Source of the DNA: Acetobacteraceae bacterium
GTDB lineage: Bacteria; Pseudomonadota; Alphaproteobacteria; Acetobacterales; Acetobacteraceae
Assembly: GCA_027487385.1 (NCBI GenBank)
Contig: JAIYDS010000048.1
Location: 1-54,538 of the forward strand
Direction of reading: 5' to 3'
DNA: 54,538 nt
Notes under the pieces: model-generated
Told to the model about the DNA's origin: nothing
Seen by the model: only the letters and a program-made list of their open reading frames with translations
Databases searched by the model: none
Position numbers and translations under genes: made by a program
Shown: one piece after another, positions 32,541-41,386 of the stretch
Layout: each line of letters opens with the position of its first letter
Numbering within the stretch: position 1 is the first letter of the stretch

Positions 32541-33028
32541 CCGAAGAACATCCGGCGCAATTCGCCAGGCCCCAGCTGCTCGCTGATCAGGCGGATGACG
32601 AAATAGGGCAGCAGGATCAGCCAGAGCAGCAGCGCGGTGGCGGCCAGTTCCATGAGGTTGCCACCCGCCACGCCCTCCATCCCGGCACGCGCCGGGCGGC
32701 CATGCACAAGCGCCACGACCGCTTCCTCCACGACGGTCAACGCCACCAGCAGCAGGAGGAACAGGGACGTCCGCCAAACGATGTTCACGACCAGCCGCTT
32801 GCCGCGCATCCGCTCGCCAAGCCGGGCGGCGTGGCCGAGGACCATGAACTTCGCCATCACCATGGCCTTGAAGAAGGCGAAGCCATAGGCCGCGAAGACA
32901 ATGCCATCGGCCCGCAGCACCGCCTCGCGATAGAAGATCACCGCGCCAAAGGCGACGTAGAGATAGAGGAAGATGCTGCCGTATTCCTGCAACTCGTGCA
33001 GCAGCTTCCCCTTCAGGCCGGTGCTCAC
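32531..33028 (-). CDS. Uncharacterised membrane protein
   Basis: This 165-residue protein has about four membrane helices (near residues 17-35, 38-58, 84-103 and 128-148), with basic loops and a family-like start LLHELQEYGSIFLYLYVAFG. I do not know a function. It overlaps the upstream NTF2-like gene by four bases (ATGA) and is therefore probably translated with it. Its stop codon abuts that of the monooxygenase gene. Confidence 0.6.
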   Translation of the reverse strand: MSTGLKGKLLHELQEYGSIFLYLYVAFGAVIFYREAVLRADGIVFAAYGFAFFKAMVMAKFMVLGHAARLGERMRGKRLVVNIVWRTSLFLLLLVALTVVEEAVVALVHGRPARAGMEGVAGGNLMELAATALLLWLILLPYFVIRLISEQLGPGELRRMFFGPG

Positions 33029-33492
33029 GCGCCCTCAGGCACGCGCGTTGCCTGGCTGGCGGCCAGCACCCATTCGCCATTCACCCGCGCCATCATCTGC
33101 ACCCAGCGCACCTGGATGATGCGGTTCTCGGTGATGCTGCGGATGGGGCTGCGCGCGGTGATCACCGCCGCATCCGGGTTGAGCACGCGGATCGAGAGTT
33201 CCTCCACCGCGGCCAGCTCGATCACCGGATCGCCGGCGAGGATGGAGACCAGCCGCGCGTCGCGCCCATCCACCTTCCCGGTGGTGTGGGTGTGGGTGAA
33301 GGAGGGGGCGAACATATCGCGCAGCTTGGCCACATCCCGCTCCCGTGCGGCGGCCTGGAGGCCGACGCGGAAGGCCATCACCTGCTGCTCGATGTGGCCG
33401 GCCCGCTCCGCCGTCAGGTCATGATGCGGGTGGGCCATGGCGGCCGAGGCCGGCAGGGCGAGGGCCAGGGCGAGAAGCGTGCGGCGATGCAT
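33025..33492 (-). CDS. Secreted NTF2-like (SnoaL/DUF4440-type) protein
   Basis: The protein has 155 residues. The first 20 form a signal peptide (MHRRTLLALALALPASAAMA). The rest matches the NTF2-like cone fold: a helix with FRVGLQAAARERDVAKLRDM, then THTHTTGKVDGRDARLVSI, IRVLNPDAAVITARSPI and the final strand VNGEWVLAASQATRV. Such domains bind small ligands or act as simple enzymes; nothing more specific can be read. It probably works in the periplasm. It is coupled to the membrane protein at 32531. Confidence 0.68.
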   Translation of the reverse strand: MHRRTLLALALALPASAAMAHPHHDLTAERAGHIEQQVMAFRVGLQAAARERDVAKLRDMFAPSFTHTHTTGKVDGRDARLVSILAGDPVIELAAVEELSIRVLNPDAAVITARSPIRSITENRIIQVRWVQMMARVNGEWVLAASQATRVPEGA

Positions 33493-33571
33493 GGAGCGGC
33501 TCCGTTTTGCAGATGCGAAATCCTGGCCCGCGTGGGAGAGGCGGTCAATCGCTTTCGCAGCGCGCGGCGCC

Positions 33572-33641
33572 GTGATCCGCCAACACGGATCACGCTGCGG
33601 GCTTTGCCCAGAGGAGGATCCACCGCCTTGGTGATCCCTCC
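33572..33641 (-). repeat. Intergenic hairpin repeat, family B, copy 2 (diverged, minus orientation)
   Basis: Two fold-back units are present: GTGATCCG (33572-33579) with CGGATCAC (33586-33593), a perfect eight-base stem, and GGAGGATCCACC (33613-33624) with GGTGATCCCTCC (33630-33641). The reverse complement aligns with the copy at 36938-37030 in order and spacing (TTTTGG, ATCACCAA, GGCG, CCTCT, GGATCACG). It lies 16 bases past the end of the AlgJ-like gene with its head towards that gene. The 164-base gap at 33493-33656 holds little else. Confidence 0.55.
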
Positions 33642-33656
33642 AAAACGGGCCTTGCC

Positions 33657-34772
33657 CTACTGCGCCAGGAAGGCGCGCTCCTCCTCGCCGATCGGCTGCA
33701 CCATGCCGCGCTCCAGCACCTCCCAGATGATCACGCGGGGCGGTGCCTCGCGGAAGGTGGCGCCGGCGAAATAGGTCCGTGCCGCGCCGGCGAAGCCGCC
33801 GCCCGCCTGGGCGAGATTGGTCACGGCCGCGCCCAGCGCCTCCTGCAGGAAGCCATGGAAATTGGCGTTGAGCGAGTAGGAGGAGCCGATCAGCGCCACT
33901 TGGGGCGAGGCCTCGTCATCCAGCAGACCACCGCCGCCGCCCGCGGCTGCGGGCGCGGTGGTGTTGGCCAGGCGCTGGCGATCCGGCGCGGGGCGCCAGC
34001 CATCGGGCATGATGTCGAGGCCCATGAGGCGCAGCAGGTCACCCGGGCCATTGCTCTCCTCGGCGGCGAAGCGCGTGGTGAAGCCGCCGGGGCGGTCGAG
34101 GTTCAGGTGGCGGGCGGCCTCGGCGATCTGGCGCGCAGCCAGCGCGGCACCCTCCTGGTTCCAATGCGTGTCGGTGCGCCAATAGGCCGGGCGCTGCGCG
34201 GCGAGCGCCCGCAGCGGCGCCAGCAGCGGTATGGGCGTGATGCCGCGCGCCTCAAAGGCGGCCACCAGCTCGGCATGGCGCCCGGCCGCCTGGGCGGAGA
34301 GCGGCGCGCCGCAGAGTTGCTCGGCATGCACGCGGGCCTTGTCGGGCACGATGGCGACCAGGAGGGTGATGTTCTGCGTGGCCAGGCGTTCCTTGATGCG
34401 GGCCAGGCCGGCGACACGCTCGGCCATGGCGGCGGAGGCGTCGGGCCAGGGGCGCAATTCCTCTGTCAGGAAGAGCCAGTCGTCGCAGCCGACGCGCACC
34501 TGCGGCCCGCCGGAATCGAAGAAGCGCCAGCGGAAGAAGCCGCCCGCCGCGCGGACATAGGGGTCCACCGGCAGGTTGTGCGCCATGACGTAGTTCACCG
34601 CGGCCGCGAAGCGCCCGGCCAGGAAGGCCTCCAGCGTCAGCGTCGGCGCCAGGCGACGCTGCGCCGGCTCCGAGGCAATGGCCGCCACGCCCTGCCAGGC
34701 GCCCCAGCCCAGGATCGCGATGATCACCGCCGCCTGGAGGGTCGCCATCCGCTTGATCCAGCTCTCGATCAT
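33657..34772 (-). CDS. AlgJ/AlgX-like O-acetylation protein (SGNH-type)
   Basis: The protein has 371 residues. One N-terminal membrane helix (about 8-30) anchors a periplasmic SGNH-like domain. Visible signatures are DDWLFLTEELRPWPD, the catalytic-type TDTHWNQEG near residue 200-207 and GSSYSLNANFHGFLQ near 294. AlgJ and AlgX receive acetyl groups and place them on alginate; related pairs acetylate cellulose or other polymers. It starts ten bases after its MBOAT partner, with GAGGAG upstream of the ATG. Which polymer is modified cannot be told; the neighbouring bcsD makes cellulose a candidate. Confidence 0.75.
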   Translation of the reverse strand: MIESWIKRMATLQAAVIIAILGWGAWQGVAAIASEPAQRRLAPTLTLEAFLAGRFAAAVNYVMAHNLPVDPYVRAAGGFFRWRFFDSGGPQVRVGCDDWLFLTEELRPWPDASAAMAERVAGLARIKERLATQNITLLVAIVPDKARVHAEQLCGAPLSAQAAGRHAELVAAFEARGITPIPLLAPLRALAAQRPAYWRTDTHWNQEGAALAARQIAEAARHLNLDRPGGFTTRFAAEESNGPGDLLRLMGLDIMPDGWRPAPDRQRLANTTAPAAAGGGGGLLDDEASPQVALIGSSYSLNANFHGFLQEALGAAVTNLAQAGGGFAGAARTYFAGATFREAPPRVIIWEVLERGMVQPIGEEERAFLAQ

Positions 34773-34782
34773 CTGCGGCTCC

Positions 34783-36204
34783 TCAGAACTGGAAGTAGAG
34801 GAAGGGGACGGCGGCGCGGCTGTAGAGCAGGATCATCCCCAGGATGAAGCCCGCCGTCGGCGCCCAGAACCAGCAGAGGCGCCAGAAGCCACTCATCGCC
34901 TCGACCGGCCGCTGCCAGGGCAGGCGCGTCCCGAAGAGCGGGAGATAGACCAGAACCACGCCGATCAGCACGCACCACCATTGGTCCGGCGTGACCTGCC
35001 AGGCCAGCGCGTCGGAGAGGCCGACGCTGGAGGGCCAGAACATCGCGCCATACATGGCGAAGGCGCTGGTCACGTCATGCGCGCGGAAGGCGACCCAGCC
35101 CAGGATCACGGCCAGCATCAGCAGCGCATTGCCCAGGATGAAGGGCATCGGCCCATTCCCAGCCGCGCGCCAATAGCGGTGCAGCGCCAGCAGGCCGCCA
35201 TGCCAGAAGCCCCAGAGGATGAAGGTCCAGTTGGCGCCGTGCCAGAAGCCGCCAATCACCATGGTGAGCAGCAGGTTCACATAGGTGCGCACCGGGCCCT
35301 TCCGGTTGCCGCCCAGCGAAATATAGAGGTAGTCGCGCAGGAAGCGGCTCAGCGTCATGTGCCAGCGCTGCCAGAATTCCTGGATATTGCCCGCGAGATA
35401 GGGGTTGTTGAAATTCTCCGGGAAGCGGAAGGCGCACATCATGGCCAGGCCGATGGCCATGGCCGAATAGCCCGCGAAGTCGAAGAACAATTGCAGCGTG
35501 TAGCCGATGGCGCCCGCCCAGGCATCGGCCATGGAGGGGTTGGGCAGCGCATAGACCACATCCACCATGGGGGCGATGGTATCGGCGATCAGCACCTTCA
35601 TGCAGAAGCCGATCATGAAGCGCCGCGCGCCGAGGCCGAATTTCTCCCAGCTGTGGACGCGATGCTTCAGGTCATGCTCGATCTCGGCATAGCGCACGAT
35701 GGGGCCCGCGATGAGCTGGCTGAAGATGGCCTTGTAGGCCGCGTAAGCCACGAAGTTGCGGCTGACCGGCACGTCCTTCCGCCACACATCGATCAGGTAG
35801 CTGACCGATTGCAGCACGTAGAAGCTCAGGCCGATGGGCAGGATGATCTCGTGCCAGGGCGTGGGGGTGAGGCCCATCGCCGTCACCACCTGGTTGAAGC
35901 TCTGCACGCCGAAATTCGCGTATTTGAAATAGGCGAGCACGCCGAGATTGCCGATCAGGCCCAGCATCATCCAGCGGAAGCGCGTGTCCGAGGCTTCCTC
36001 GGCCGCGTTCACCCGCAGCGCGACAAAGAAGGTGAAGAGCGTGACGCCACCCAGAAGCGCCAGGAAATCCACCCGCCACCAGGCGTAGAAGGCCCAGGAC
36101 AGCAGCAGGATCGTCCAGTTGCGGAAGCGCGCCGGCGTCAGGAAATAGAGGACGAAGAACAGCGGCAGGAAAAGGAAGAGAAATTCAAAGGAGGCGAAGA
36201 TCAT
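34783..36204 (-). CDS. MBOAT-family O-acyltransferase, AlgI type
   Basis: The protein has 473 residues with about eleven membrane helices. It begins MIFASFEFLFLFLPLFFVLY as AlgI proteins do, has IQEFWQRWHMTLSRFLRDYL and YISLGGNRKG, and carries the catalytic His near 322 in GGFWHGANWTFILWGFWHGG. It should move acetyl groups across the inner membrane for the AlgJ-like protein encoded just downstream. GGAAGGA is about nine bases upstream of the ATG. There is no alginate polymerase gene in the window, so the polymer is not alginate by any visible evidence. Confidence 0.87.
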   Translation of the reverse strand: MIFASFEFLFLFLPLFFVLYFLTPARFRNWTILLLSWAFYAWWRVDFLALLGGVTLFTFFVALRVNAAEEASDTRFRWMMLGLIGNLGVLAYFKYANFGVQSFNQVVTAMGLTPTPWHEIILPIGLSFYVLQSVSYLIDVWRKDVPVSRNFVAYAAYKAIFSQLIAGPIVRYAEIEHDLKHRVHSWEKFGLGARRFMIGFCMKVLIADTIAPMVDVVYALPNPSMADAWAGAIGYTLQLFFDFAGYSAMAIGLAMMCAFRFPENFNNPYLAGNIQEFWQRWHMTLSRFLRDYLYISLGGNRKGPVRTYVNLLLTMVIGGFWHGANWTFILWGFWHGGLLALHRYWRAAGNGPMPFILGNALLMLAVILGWVAFRAHDVTSAFAMYGAMFWPSSVGLSDALAWQVTPDQWWCVLIGVVLVYLPLFGTRLPWQRPVEAMSGFWRLCWFWAPTAGFILGMILLYSRAAVPFLYFQF

Positions 36205-36400
36205 GCGCCGATTCCTTCCCGCATGCGCCGAGGATAGGGCCCGCAGCAGGGTGCGGCAGGGCGGATTGGCGCACAGCCCATTGAGTTTCCTCGATTCGTC
36301 GAAAACCGGAGATTCCGCTTACCATCGCGAGAAACGGTTTCGCAATGGCCGCACCGGGGCGGCATGAAGTTCCACCCGCGGTTGTGCGCGGCGCGCGCAT

Positions 36401-36429
36401 TTTCCGCGCGGGAGTTTCTCCTCTATAAG
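36401..36429 (+). promoter_or_regulatory. Possible bcsD promoter
   Basis: TTTCCG (36401-36406) and TATAAG (36424-36429) are spaced by 17 bases and end 33 bases before the bcsD ATG. A short palindrome, GAAACGGTTTC (36331-36341), lies further upstream in the 258-base gap shared with the divergent algI-like gene and could be an operator. Confidence 0.35.
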
Positions 36430-36462
36430 CGGGCCGCGACGCGGTTTCCCTCAACCCAAGGC

Positions 36463-36945
36463 ATGCTTGTGCAGGACCAGCTCTCCGATCCCAATGCCCT
36501 GAACTACTTCGCCAAGCGCGGCGTGGCGCCGCAATGGCGGGTGTTCCTGCGCGCGATGATGGAGACGCTGGAAAGCCATCTCGAACCGGGGGCGCGCGAG
36601 GGGATGCTGCGCATGGTCGGCGCCCGCATGGCGGCGCTGATGCCGCTTCCCGCCTGCTCGACCCTGGGCGAGCTGGAGGCGCGCATGAATGACACGCTGG
36701 CCATCGCCGATTGGGGATATGTGCAGCTCAGCCTCGATGTGAACAACCGCACCGTGCTGCTGCGCCATGTGGCGGCGCCGCTGGTCGGCACCCATGCCGA
36801 TCTCACCGGCGGCTGGATCGGCTCGGTGCTGGAGGGGCTCTATGGCGCCTGGTTCAGCCACCAGCCGGGGGCCGAGCCGGGCATCCATGTGCGGCGCTGG
36901 GGCCCGGATGGCGGCGCCATGCTGCTGCGCTACGCCAGAGGCTGA
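36463..36945 (+). CDS. bcsD: Cellulose synthase subunit D (BcsD family)
   Basis: The protein has 160 residues, close to the 156 of Komagataeibacter BcsD. It follows the family pattern: WRVFLRAMMETLESHLEPGA, MLRMVGARMAALMPLP, CSTLGELEARMNDTLAIADW and GYVQLSLDVNNRTVLLRHVA. In acetic acid bacteria BcsD forms a periplasmic octameric ring that helps bundle cellulose chains as they leave the cell. No bcsA, bcsB or bcsC gene is nearby; the neighbours are the divergent AlgI/AlgJ pair. An in-frame ATG at 36364 would add 33 residues unlike the family. The ribosome site is weak at either start. Confidence 0.7.
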   Translation: MLVQDQLSDPNALNYFAKRGVAPQWRVFLRAMMETLESHLEPGAREGMLRMVGARMAALMPLPACSTLGELEARMNDTLAIADWGYVQLSLDVNNRTVLLRHVAAPLVGTHADLTGGWIGSVLEGLYGAWFSHQPGAEPGIHVRRWGPDGGAMLLRYARG

Positions 36946-37030
36946 TCGGTTTTGGTGGAATCACCAAAGGCGTGAAGCAGCCTCTCAACAAGGCTGGACC
37001 GTGCTCCAGCGACAGCGGATCACGATCCAG
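36938..37030 (+). repeat. Intergenic hairpin repeat, family B, copy 3
   Basis: The outer arms GAGGCTG (36938-36944) and CAGCCTC (36978-36984) pair perfectly, and the inner stem is TTTGGTG (36951-36957), loop GAAT, CACCAAA (36962-36968). The tail carries GGATCACGATCCAG as in copy 1. The outer arm overlaps the bcsD stop codon. Compared with copy 1, both arms of the outer stem have changed together, so pairing is kept. Confidence 0.7.
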
Positions 37031-37066
37031 AGGCTGATGCGCTCCGCGCGGGGGAGCTGAACCGCC

Positions 37067-38302
37067 TCAGCGGTTTGCGCGCGCCACAACCGCCTCGAAC
37101 AGCACCTGGCAGCCGGCCTCCGCTTCCTCCGGCAGGATGCTCTCCGCCTCGTTGTGGCTGAGGCCATCCTTGCAGGGGGTGAAGATCATCGCGGCCGGCA
37201 CGCGCCGCGCCACATAGACCGCATCATGCCCGGCGCCGGAGATGATCTCCCGTGCCGGATAGCCGAGCCGCGCGGCCGCCTGGCGCACCAGATCCACGCA
37301 GGCGGCATCGAAGGGCTGGGCGGGGATGTCAAACAGCTTTGTCAGCTCCAGCCGGCAGCCATTCTGCGCCACCAGCGCCGCGGCTTCCGCCGGGAAGCGC
37401 GCCATCAGCGCCTGGACCTGGGCATCCTCCGGGTGGCGGAATTCGATGCTGAAGCGCACCTCGCCCGGCACCACATTGCGGCTGTTCGGCAGGACCTGGA
37501 GCTGGCCCACCGTGCCGCGACCCTCCTCGCCGCGCTCGCGCATCAATTCATCCACCAGCGCGATCACGCGCGAAGCCGCCACCAGCGCGTCGCGCCGCGC
37601 GGAGGGCGGCGTGGTGCCGGCATGGGCGTCCTGCCCCGTGATCACCGCGTCATACCAGACCTGGCCCTGCGCGCCGGTGACGATGCCGATCTGCTTGCCC
37701 TCGCGCTCCAGGATGGGGCCTTGCTCGATATGCAGCTCGAAATAGGCGTCCGCTGGGAAGGGGGCGGCGGGGTGCGCGCCCTTGTAGCCGATGGAGTCCA
37801 GCGCCTCGCTCACCGTCACGCCGTCGAGGTCGGTGAAGCCATAGGCTTCCTCCAGCCCGAAGATCCCGGCCCAGACGCCGCTGCCCATCAGCGAATGGCC
37901 GAAGCGGCTGCCTTCCTCATCTGTCCAGTTCACCAGCTCGATCGGCGCTTCGGTGGTGATGTTGAGGTCGTTGAGCGAGCGCATCACCTCAAGCCCCGCG
38001 ATCACGCCCAGCGCGCCGTCAAATTTCCCGCCCGTCGGCTGGCTGTCGAGGTGGCTGCCGAGCAGCACGGGCAGGCGCTTCGGGTCCCGCCCCTCGCGGC
38101 GGGCGAACATGTTGCCCATGGCGTCCACGCGCATGGTGAGGCCGAGTTCCTCGCACCAGGCGGTGAAGCGCTGGCGGCCGGCCTTGTCCACCTCGGTCAG
38201 GGTCAGGCGCTTCACGCCGCCCTTGGGTGTCGCGCCGATTTCGGCCATGGCCATGAGGGTGTCCCACAGGCGTGGGCCGTTGATCTTCTGATTCGTGCTC
38301 AT
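37067..38302 (-). CDS. M20-family N-carbamoyl-L-amino-acid hydrolase (hydantoinase/carbamoylase)
   Basis: The protein has 411 residues from the ATG at 38302 (MSTNQKINGPRLWDTLM). Metal-site motifs of the Zn-dependent carbamoylase group are all present: GSHLDSQPTGGKFDGALG, WTDEEGSRFGHSLMGSGVW, ELHIEQGPILEREGKQIGI, DAHAGTTP and GLSHNEAE. These enzymes cleave N-carbamoyl-L-amino acids or beta-ureido acids to amino acid, CO2 and ammonia. It differs clearly from the M20 enzyme at 22604 and more closely resembles typical L-carbamoylases or beta-ureidopropionase. The solute-binding protein gene ends 20 bases before it on the same strand. Confidence 0.83.
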   Translation of the reverse strand: MSTNQKINGPRLWDTLMAMAEIGATPKGGVKRLTLTEVDKAGRQRFTAWCEELGLTMRVDAMGNMFARREGRDPKRLPVLLGSHLDSQPTGGKFDGALGVIAGLEVMRSLNDLNITTEAPIELVNWTDEEGSRFGHSLMGSGVWAGIFGLEEAYGFTDLDGVTVSEALDSIGYKGAHPAAPFPADAYFELHIEQGPILEREGKQIGIVTGAQGQVWYDAVITGQDAHAGTTPPSARRDALVAASRVIALVDELMRERGEEGRGTVGQLQVLPNSRNVVPGEVRFSIEFRHPEDAQVQALMARFPAEAAALVAQNGCRLELTKLFDIPAQPFDAACVDLVRQAAARLGYPAREIISGAGHDAVYVARRVPAAMIFTPCKDGLSHNEAESILPEEAEAGCQVLFEAVVARANR

Positions 38303-38322
38303 TTCCGAAGGATAGCGGGGCC

Positions 38323-39063
38323 TCAGACGACCTGGAAACCCACCGCCCGGAACATGGCCGCCCCCTCGCTCGCGGCGAAGGCGATGAAGGCGCGCGCGCC
38401 CTCGGGGTCCGCCGCGCGGCTCGCCACGGCCGCGACATAGGGCGTGATGAGCTGCGCGCTCTCCGGCAGGGGGGCCACCAGCACCGCACCCGGCTCGGCC
38501 AGGATTTCGCTGGCCTGGGTGATGACCAGCGCCACCTCGCCCCGCGCCACCGCCTGCACGGCGGCCAGGCCGCGGGGGAAGGGACGGCGCGGCGTGGTCA
38601 CGCCCAGCCGGTCCAGCAGCGCCATCACATGCCGCCCGCTCGTCGCGCCCGCCGCGCCATCGCTCAGCCCGATGCTGGGGGCCGCGCGCAGGATGGCCGC
38701 CAGCTCCGCCTCGTCGCGCATGTCGGGCAGGGGCTGCCCGCGGCGGATGCCGAGGGCGAGGCGCATGCGCCCCATCTCCTGCCGCGAATCCGCCAGGGCG
38801 AAGCCGTCGCGGATCAGCCCATCCAGCGCGGGCGCGGCGTTGAGCACCACATCCACCGCCTCCCCCGTGCGCAGCCGCGCCGCCACCTGGCCGCCATTGC
38901 CGGTCTCGGTGCGGATCGCCCGGCCGGTGCGGGCAGTGAAGGCCTGGGCGATCCGCGCCACCGGCGTTTCGGTGGCCCCGGTGCCGAGCACCAGCAGCGA
39001 CGGAGGCGCCTGCGCCAGGGCGGGCGTGGCGAGAAGAAGGGGCAGGGCGCGGCGAAAGACCAT
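38323..39063 (-). CDS. Periplasmic substrate-binding protein, ModA-like fold
   Basis: The protein has 246 residues from the ATG at 39063, with a signal peptide MVFRRALPLLLATPALAQA. Then follow LLVLGTGATETPVARIAQAF, GNGGQVAARLRTGEAVDVVL and PYVAAVASRAADPEGARAFI, the layout of molybdate/tungstate-type binding proteins. No membrane permease or ATPase gene is next to it, so the ligand and transporter are unknown. It lies directly upstream of the carbamoylase gene, which may hint at an organic ligand. The divergent aldolase gene starts 46 bases away. Confidence 0.65.
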   Translation of the reverse strand: MVFRRALPLLLATPALAQAPPSLLVLGTGATETPVARIAQAFTARTGRAIRTETGNGGQVAARLRTGEAVDVVLNAAPALDGLIRDGFALADSRQEMGRMRLALGIRRGQPLPDMRDEAELAAILRAAPSIGLSDGAAGATSGRHVMALLDRLGVTTPRRPFPRGLAAVQAVARGEVALVITQASEILAEPGAVLVAPLPESAQLITPYVAAVASRAADPEGARAFIAFAASEGAAMFRAVGFQVV

Positions 39064-39108
39064 CCCCAGAGCCTTGCCCCAAGCGCGCGGGACTGCAACT
39101 GATGCGTC

Positions 39109-39894
39109 ATGGCCCATGCTCTCGACACCGCCGCCCCCGCTCTTCTCCGCAACTCCGACCTTGACCGCCCCGAGGTGCGCCAGGCGCGGGTGGACCTTGC
39201 CGCCTGCTTCCGCATGGCGGCGAAGCTCGGCCTGCAGGAGGGGATCTGCAACCACTTCTCGCTCGTGGTGCCCGGGCGGGACGATCTGATGCTGGTGAAC
39301 CCCTATGGCTATGCCTTCGCGGAGGTTACCGCCTCCAGCCTGGTCATCTGCGATTTTGAGGGCCGCGTGGTGGCGGGCAGCGGCGTGCCGGAAGCGACGG
39401 CCTTCTACATCCATGCCCGCCTGCACCTGAAGCACCCGCGCGCCAAGGCCGCCTTCCACACCCACATGCCCAACGCCACGGCCCTCTCCATGCTGGAGGG
39501 GCCGCCCTTGGTCTGGGCCGGGCAGACGGCGCTGAAATTCTACGGCCGCACGATGGTGGACGAGGATTATAATGGCCTCGCCCTCGATGAGCGCGAGGGC
39601 GACCGCATCGCCGCCGCGCTGGGCGATGCCGATATCGTCTTCATGAAGAACCACGGCGTGATGGTGGTGGGGCCGAGCGTCGCGGAAGCCTGGGATGACC
39701 TCTACTACCTGGAGCGCGCGGCCGAGGTGCAGCGCCTGGCCATGGCCACGGGCCGCGTGCTGAAGCCCGTGCCGGAGGCGGTGGCCCGGGCCACCTACAC
39801 CCAGATGCGCGAGGGCGACCGCGAAAGCGCGCGCCTGCACCTGGAGAGCATCAAGCGCCAGTTGATGAAGGAACAGCCCGACTTCGCGGATTGA
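39109..39894 (+). CDS. Class II aldolase/adducin family protein
   Basis: The protein has 261 residues. The zinc-site residues of the class II aldolase family are visible: Glu95 in GVPEATAFYIHARL, His117 and His119 in FHTHMPN, and His182 in MKNHGVMVVG. The N-lobe has CNHFSLVVPGRDDLMLVNPY. Family members act on sugar phosphates or as decarboxylases and epimerases; the substrate here is not clear. It stands alone on the plus strand between minus-strand genes and converges on the amidohydrolase gene, with 27 bases between stops. Confidence 0.77.
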   Translation: MAHALDTAAPALLRNSDLDRPEVRQARVDLAACFRMAAKLGLQEGICNHFSLVVPGRDDLMLVNPYGYAFAEVTASSLVICDFEGRVVAGSGVPEATAFYIHARLHLKHPRAKAAFHTHMPNATALSMLEGPPLVWAGQTALKFYGRTMVDEDYNGLALDEREGDRIAAALGDADIVFMKNHGVMVVGPSVAEAWDDLYYLERAAEVQRLAMATGRVLKPVPEAVARATYTQMREGDRESARLHLESIKRQLMKEQPDFAD

Positions 39895-39921
39895 GGCCGC
39901 GGGGCATCGCATGCCCCCAGG

Positions 39922-41364
39922 TCAGGTCACCACCGGGCCCACCGGCTGCATCGCGACGGGCTTGCCGCTGGCCGCCAGGGCCGCCGGCAGGGGGCGGAAG
40001 CCTTCCGGCACCTCGATATCCGGCCGTTGGGCAAAGAGCCTGGCCCAGGCGCGGTCGGACACCTCATTCGCTTCGCGGATGATGCGCGCCTCATCCATGG
40101 TGAGCACCACGCCGTCGCGCATCAGCCAGCGCCCATCCACCATCACATCCTCCACATCGCGCGCCTGGCCCTGGTGCACGAAGACCGAGACAGGGCGCAG
40201 GAAGGGCACCAGATGCGCGCGGTCGGTGCGGATCATGATGAGGTCCGCCAGGTTGCCGGGCGCCAGCCAGCCGCCATCCGGCACGCCCATCGCCTTGTAG
40301 CCGTTGCGGGTGGCCCAGCGCAGCGCCTCCTCCGGCGTGGGGTTGCGGCCATCCTTGCGGCGCACGCGCTCCATGAAGAGCCCGGTGCGCATCACTTCCA
40401 CCATGTCCTCGGCCATGTTGTCGCTGCCCATGGCGATGTTGCAGCCGGCCTCGGCCATCTCGCAGACGCGCGGTGACAATCCACGCCGCGCGGCGATGGC
40501 GGAGTTGAAGGCCACATGCGCCCCGCGCTTGCCGAGGATCTTCTCCTCCAGCGGCGCCATGCACCGGCAATGCGCGCCGATCATCCGGTCATGGATGAAG
40601 CCGATGGAATCCAGGAACTCGGTCGGCAGCATGTTGTGATGCGCCTGCACCGCCGCCACCTCGCCCCAGATCTGGTTGAGATGGATGGTGCAGATCGTGT
40701 CCAGCTCCTGCTGCAAGGCGCGCAAGTCACGCAGCAGCTCGGGCGAGCACATGTCGGGCGCCCAGGCCGAGACACCGACGCGGATGCGCCCCTCCCCCGC
40801 GCCATTCCACTTCGCATGCAGCGCGCGGATTCGGGCGAGGCCCGCCTCGCCCAGCTTCGGGTCACGCACGAATTCCGCCGGGTCGCCGATGGAGGTGCCC
40901 ACGCGGTCCCAGCTGCGCTCGGCCAGCAGCATGCGCAGACCGGTGGCCTCCATCTGCGCCGCATAGTTCTCGATCTGTGCGGCATCCTCCAGCACGGCGG
41001 TGGTGCCGGAGCGCAGGGCTTCCAGCGCGCCCAGCTCGCACATGACGGCCTGCTCCTCCGCGGTGAGCGGCGGCAGCGGGATGGGCGAAAGGCCACCGGT
41101 GAAAGGCGGCTCATGCGGCGGCGAGAGATCCTCGAAGACGCCGCGCGCCAGCGTCATCACCAGATGGGTGTGGATATTGGCGAAGCCCGGGAAGATGGCG
41201 CGGCCTGTGGCATCGACCACTTCGGCGCCGGGGAAGCGCGCGGCGATGTCAGCGCTGGGCCCGATGGCGGCGATGCGGCTGCCCTCGATCGCGATGGCGC
41301 CGTCATGGTGGATCGTGCCGGCCTCATCGCCGGTGACGATGGTGGCGTTGGTGATCAGCAGCAT
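39922..41364 (-). CDS. Amidohydrolase-superfamily deaminase (TrzA/AtzB/SAH-deaminase-like)
   Basis: The protein has 480 residues. The metal-binding HTH is at His65 and His67 in FANIHTHLVM, later ligands appear in TICTIHLNQIWGEV and MIGAHCRCMAPLEE, and the catalytic Asp is in IAMGSDNMAEDMVEVM. This is the layout of the cytosine/SAH/triazine deaminase branch, acting on nitrogen heterocycles. Together with carbamoyl hydrolases in the window it suggests use of cyclic nitrogen compounds, but the substrate is unknown. GAGGGC lies just upstream of the ATG at 41364. Confidence 0.77.
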   Translation of the reverse strand: MLLITNATIVTGDEAGTIHHDGAIAIEGSRIAAIGPSADIAARFPGAEVVDATGRAIFPGFANIHTHLVMTLARGVFEDLSPPHEPPFTGGLSPIPLPPLTAEEQAVMCELGALEALRSGTTAVLEDAAQIENYAAQMEATGLRMLLAERSWDRVGTSIGDPAEFVRDPKLGEAGLARIRALHAKWNGAGEGRIRVGVSAWAPDMCSPELLRDLRALQQELDTICTIHLNQIWGEVAAVQAHHNMLPTEFLDSIGFIHDRMIGAHCRCMAPLEEKILGKRGAHVAFNSAIAARRGLSPRVCEMAEAGCNIAMGSDNMAEDMVEVMRTGLFMERVRRKDGRNPTPEEALRWATRNGYKAMGVPDGGWLAPGNLADLIMIRTDRAHLVPFLRPVSVFVHQGQARDVEDVMVDGRWLMRDGVVLTMDEARIIREANEVSDRAWARLFAQRPDIEVPEGFRPLPAALAASGKPVAMQPVGPVVT

Positions 41365-41386
41365 GGGCCGTGCCCTCCTGGGTTGC

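Noticed and set aside
34783-36204. Alginate biosynthesis
   Set aside because: AlgI-like acyltransferases serve many polymers, and no alg8, alg44, algE or algG homologue lies in the window.
38323-39063. Molybdate-binding protein modA
   Set aside because: The fold pattern fits, but there are no modB or modC genes and no molybdenum genes near it, so the specific ligand is not claimed.
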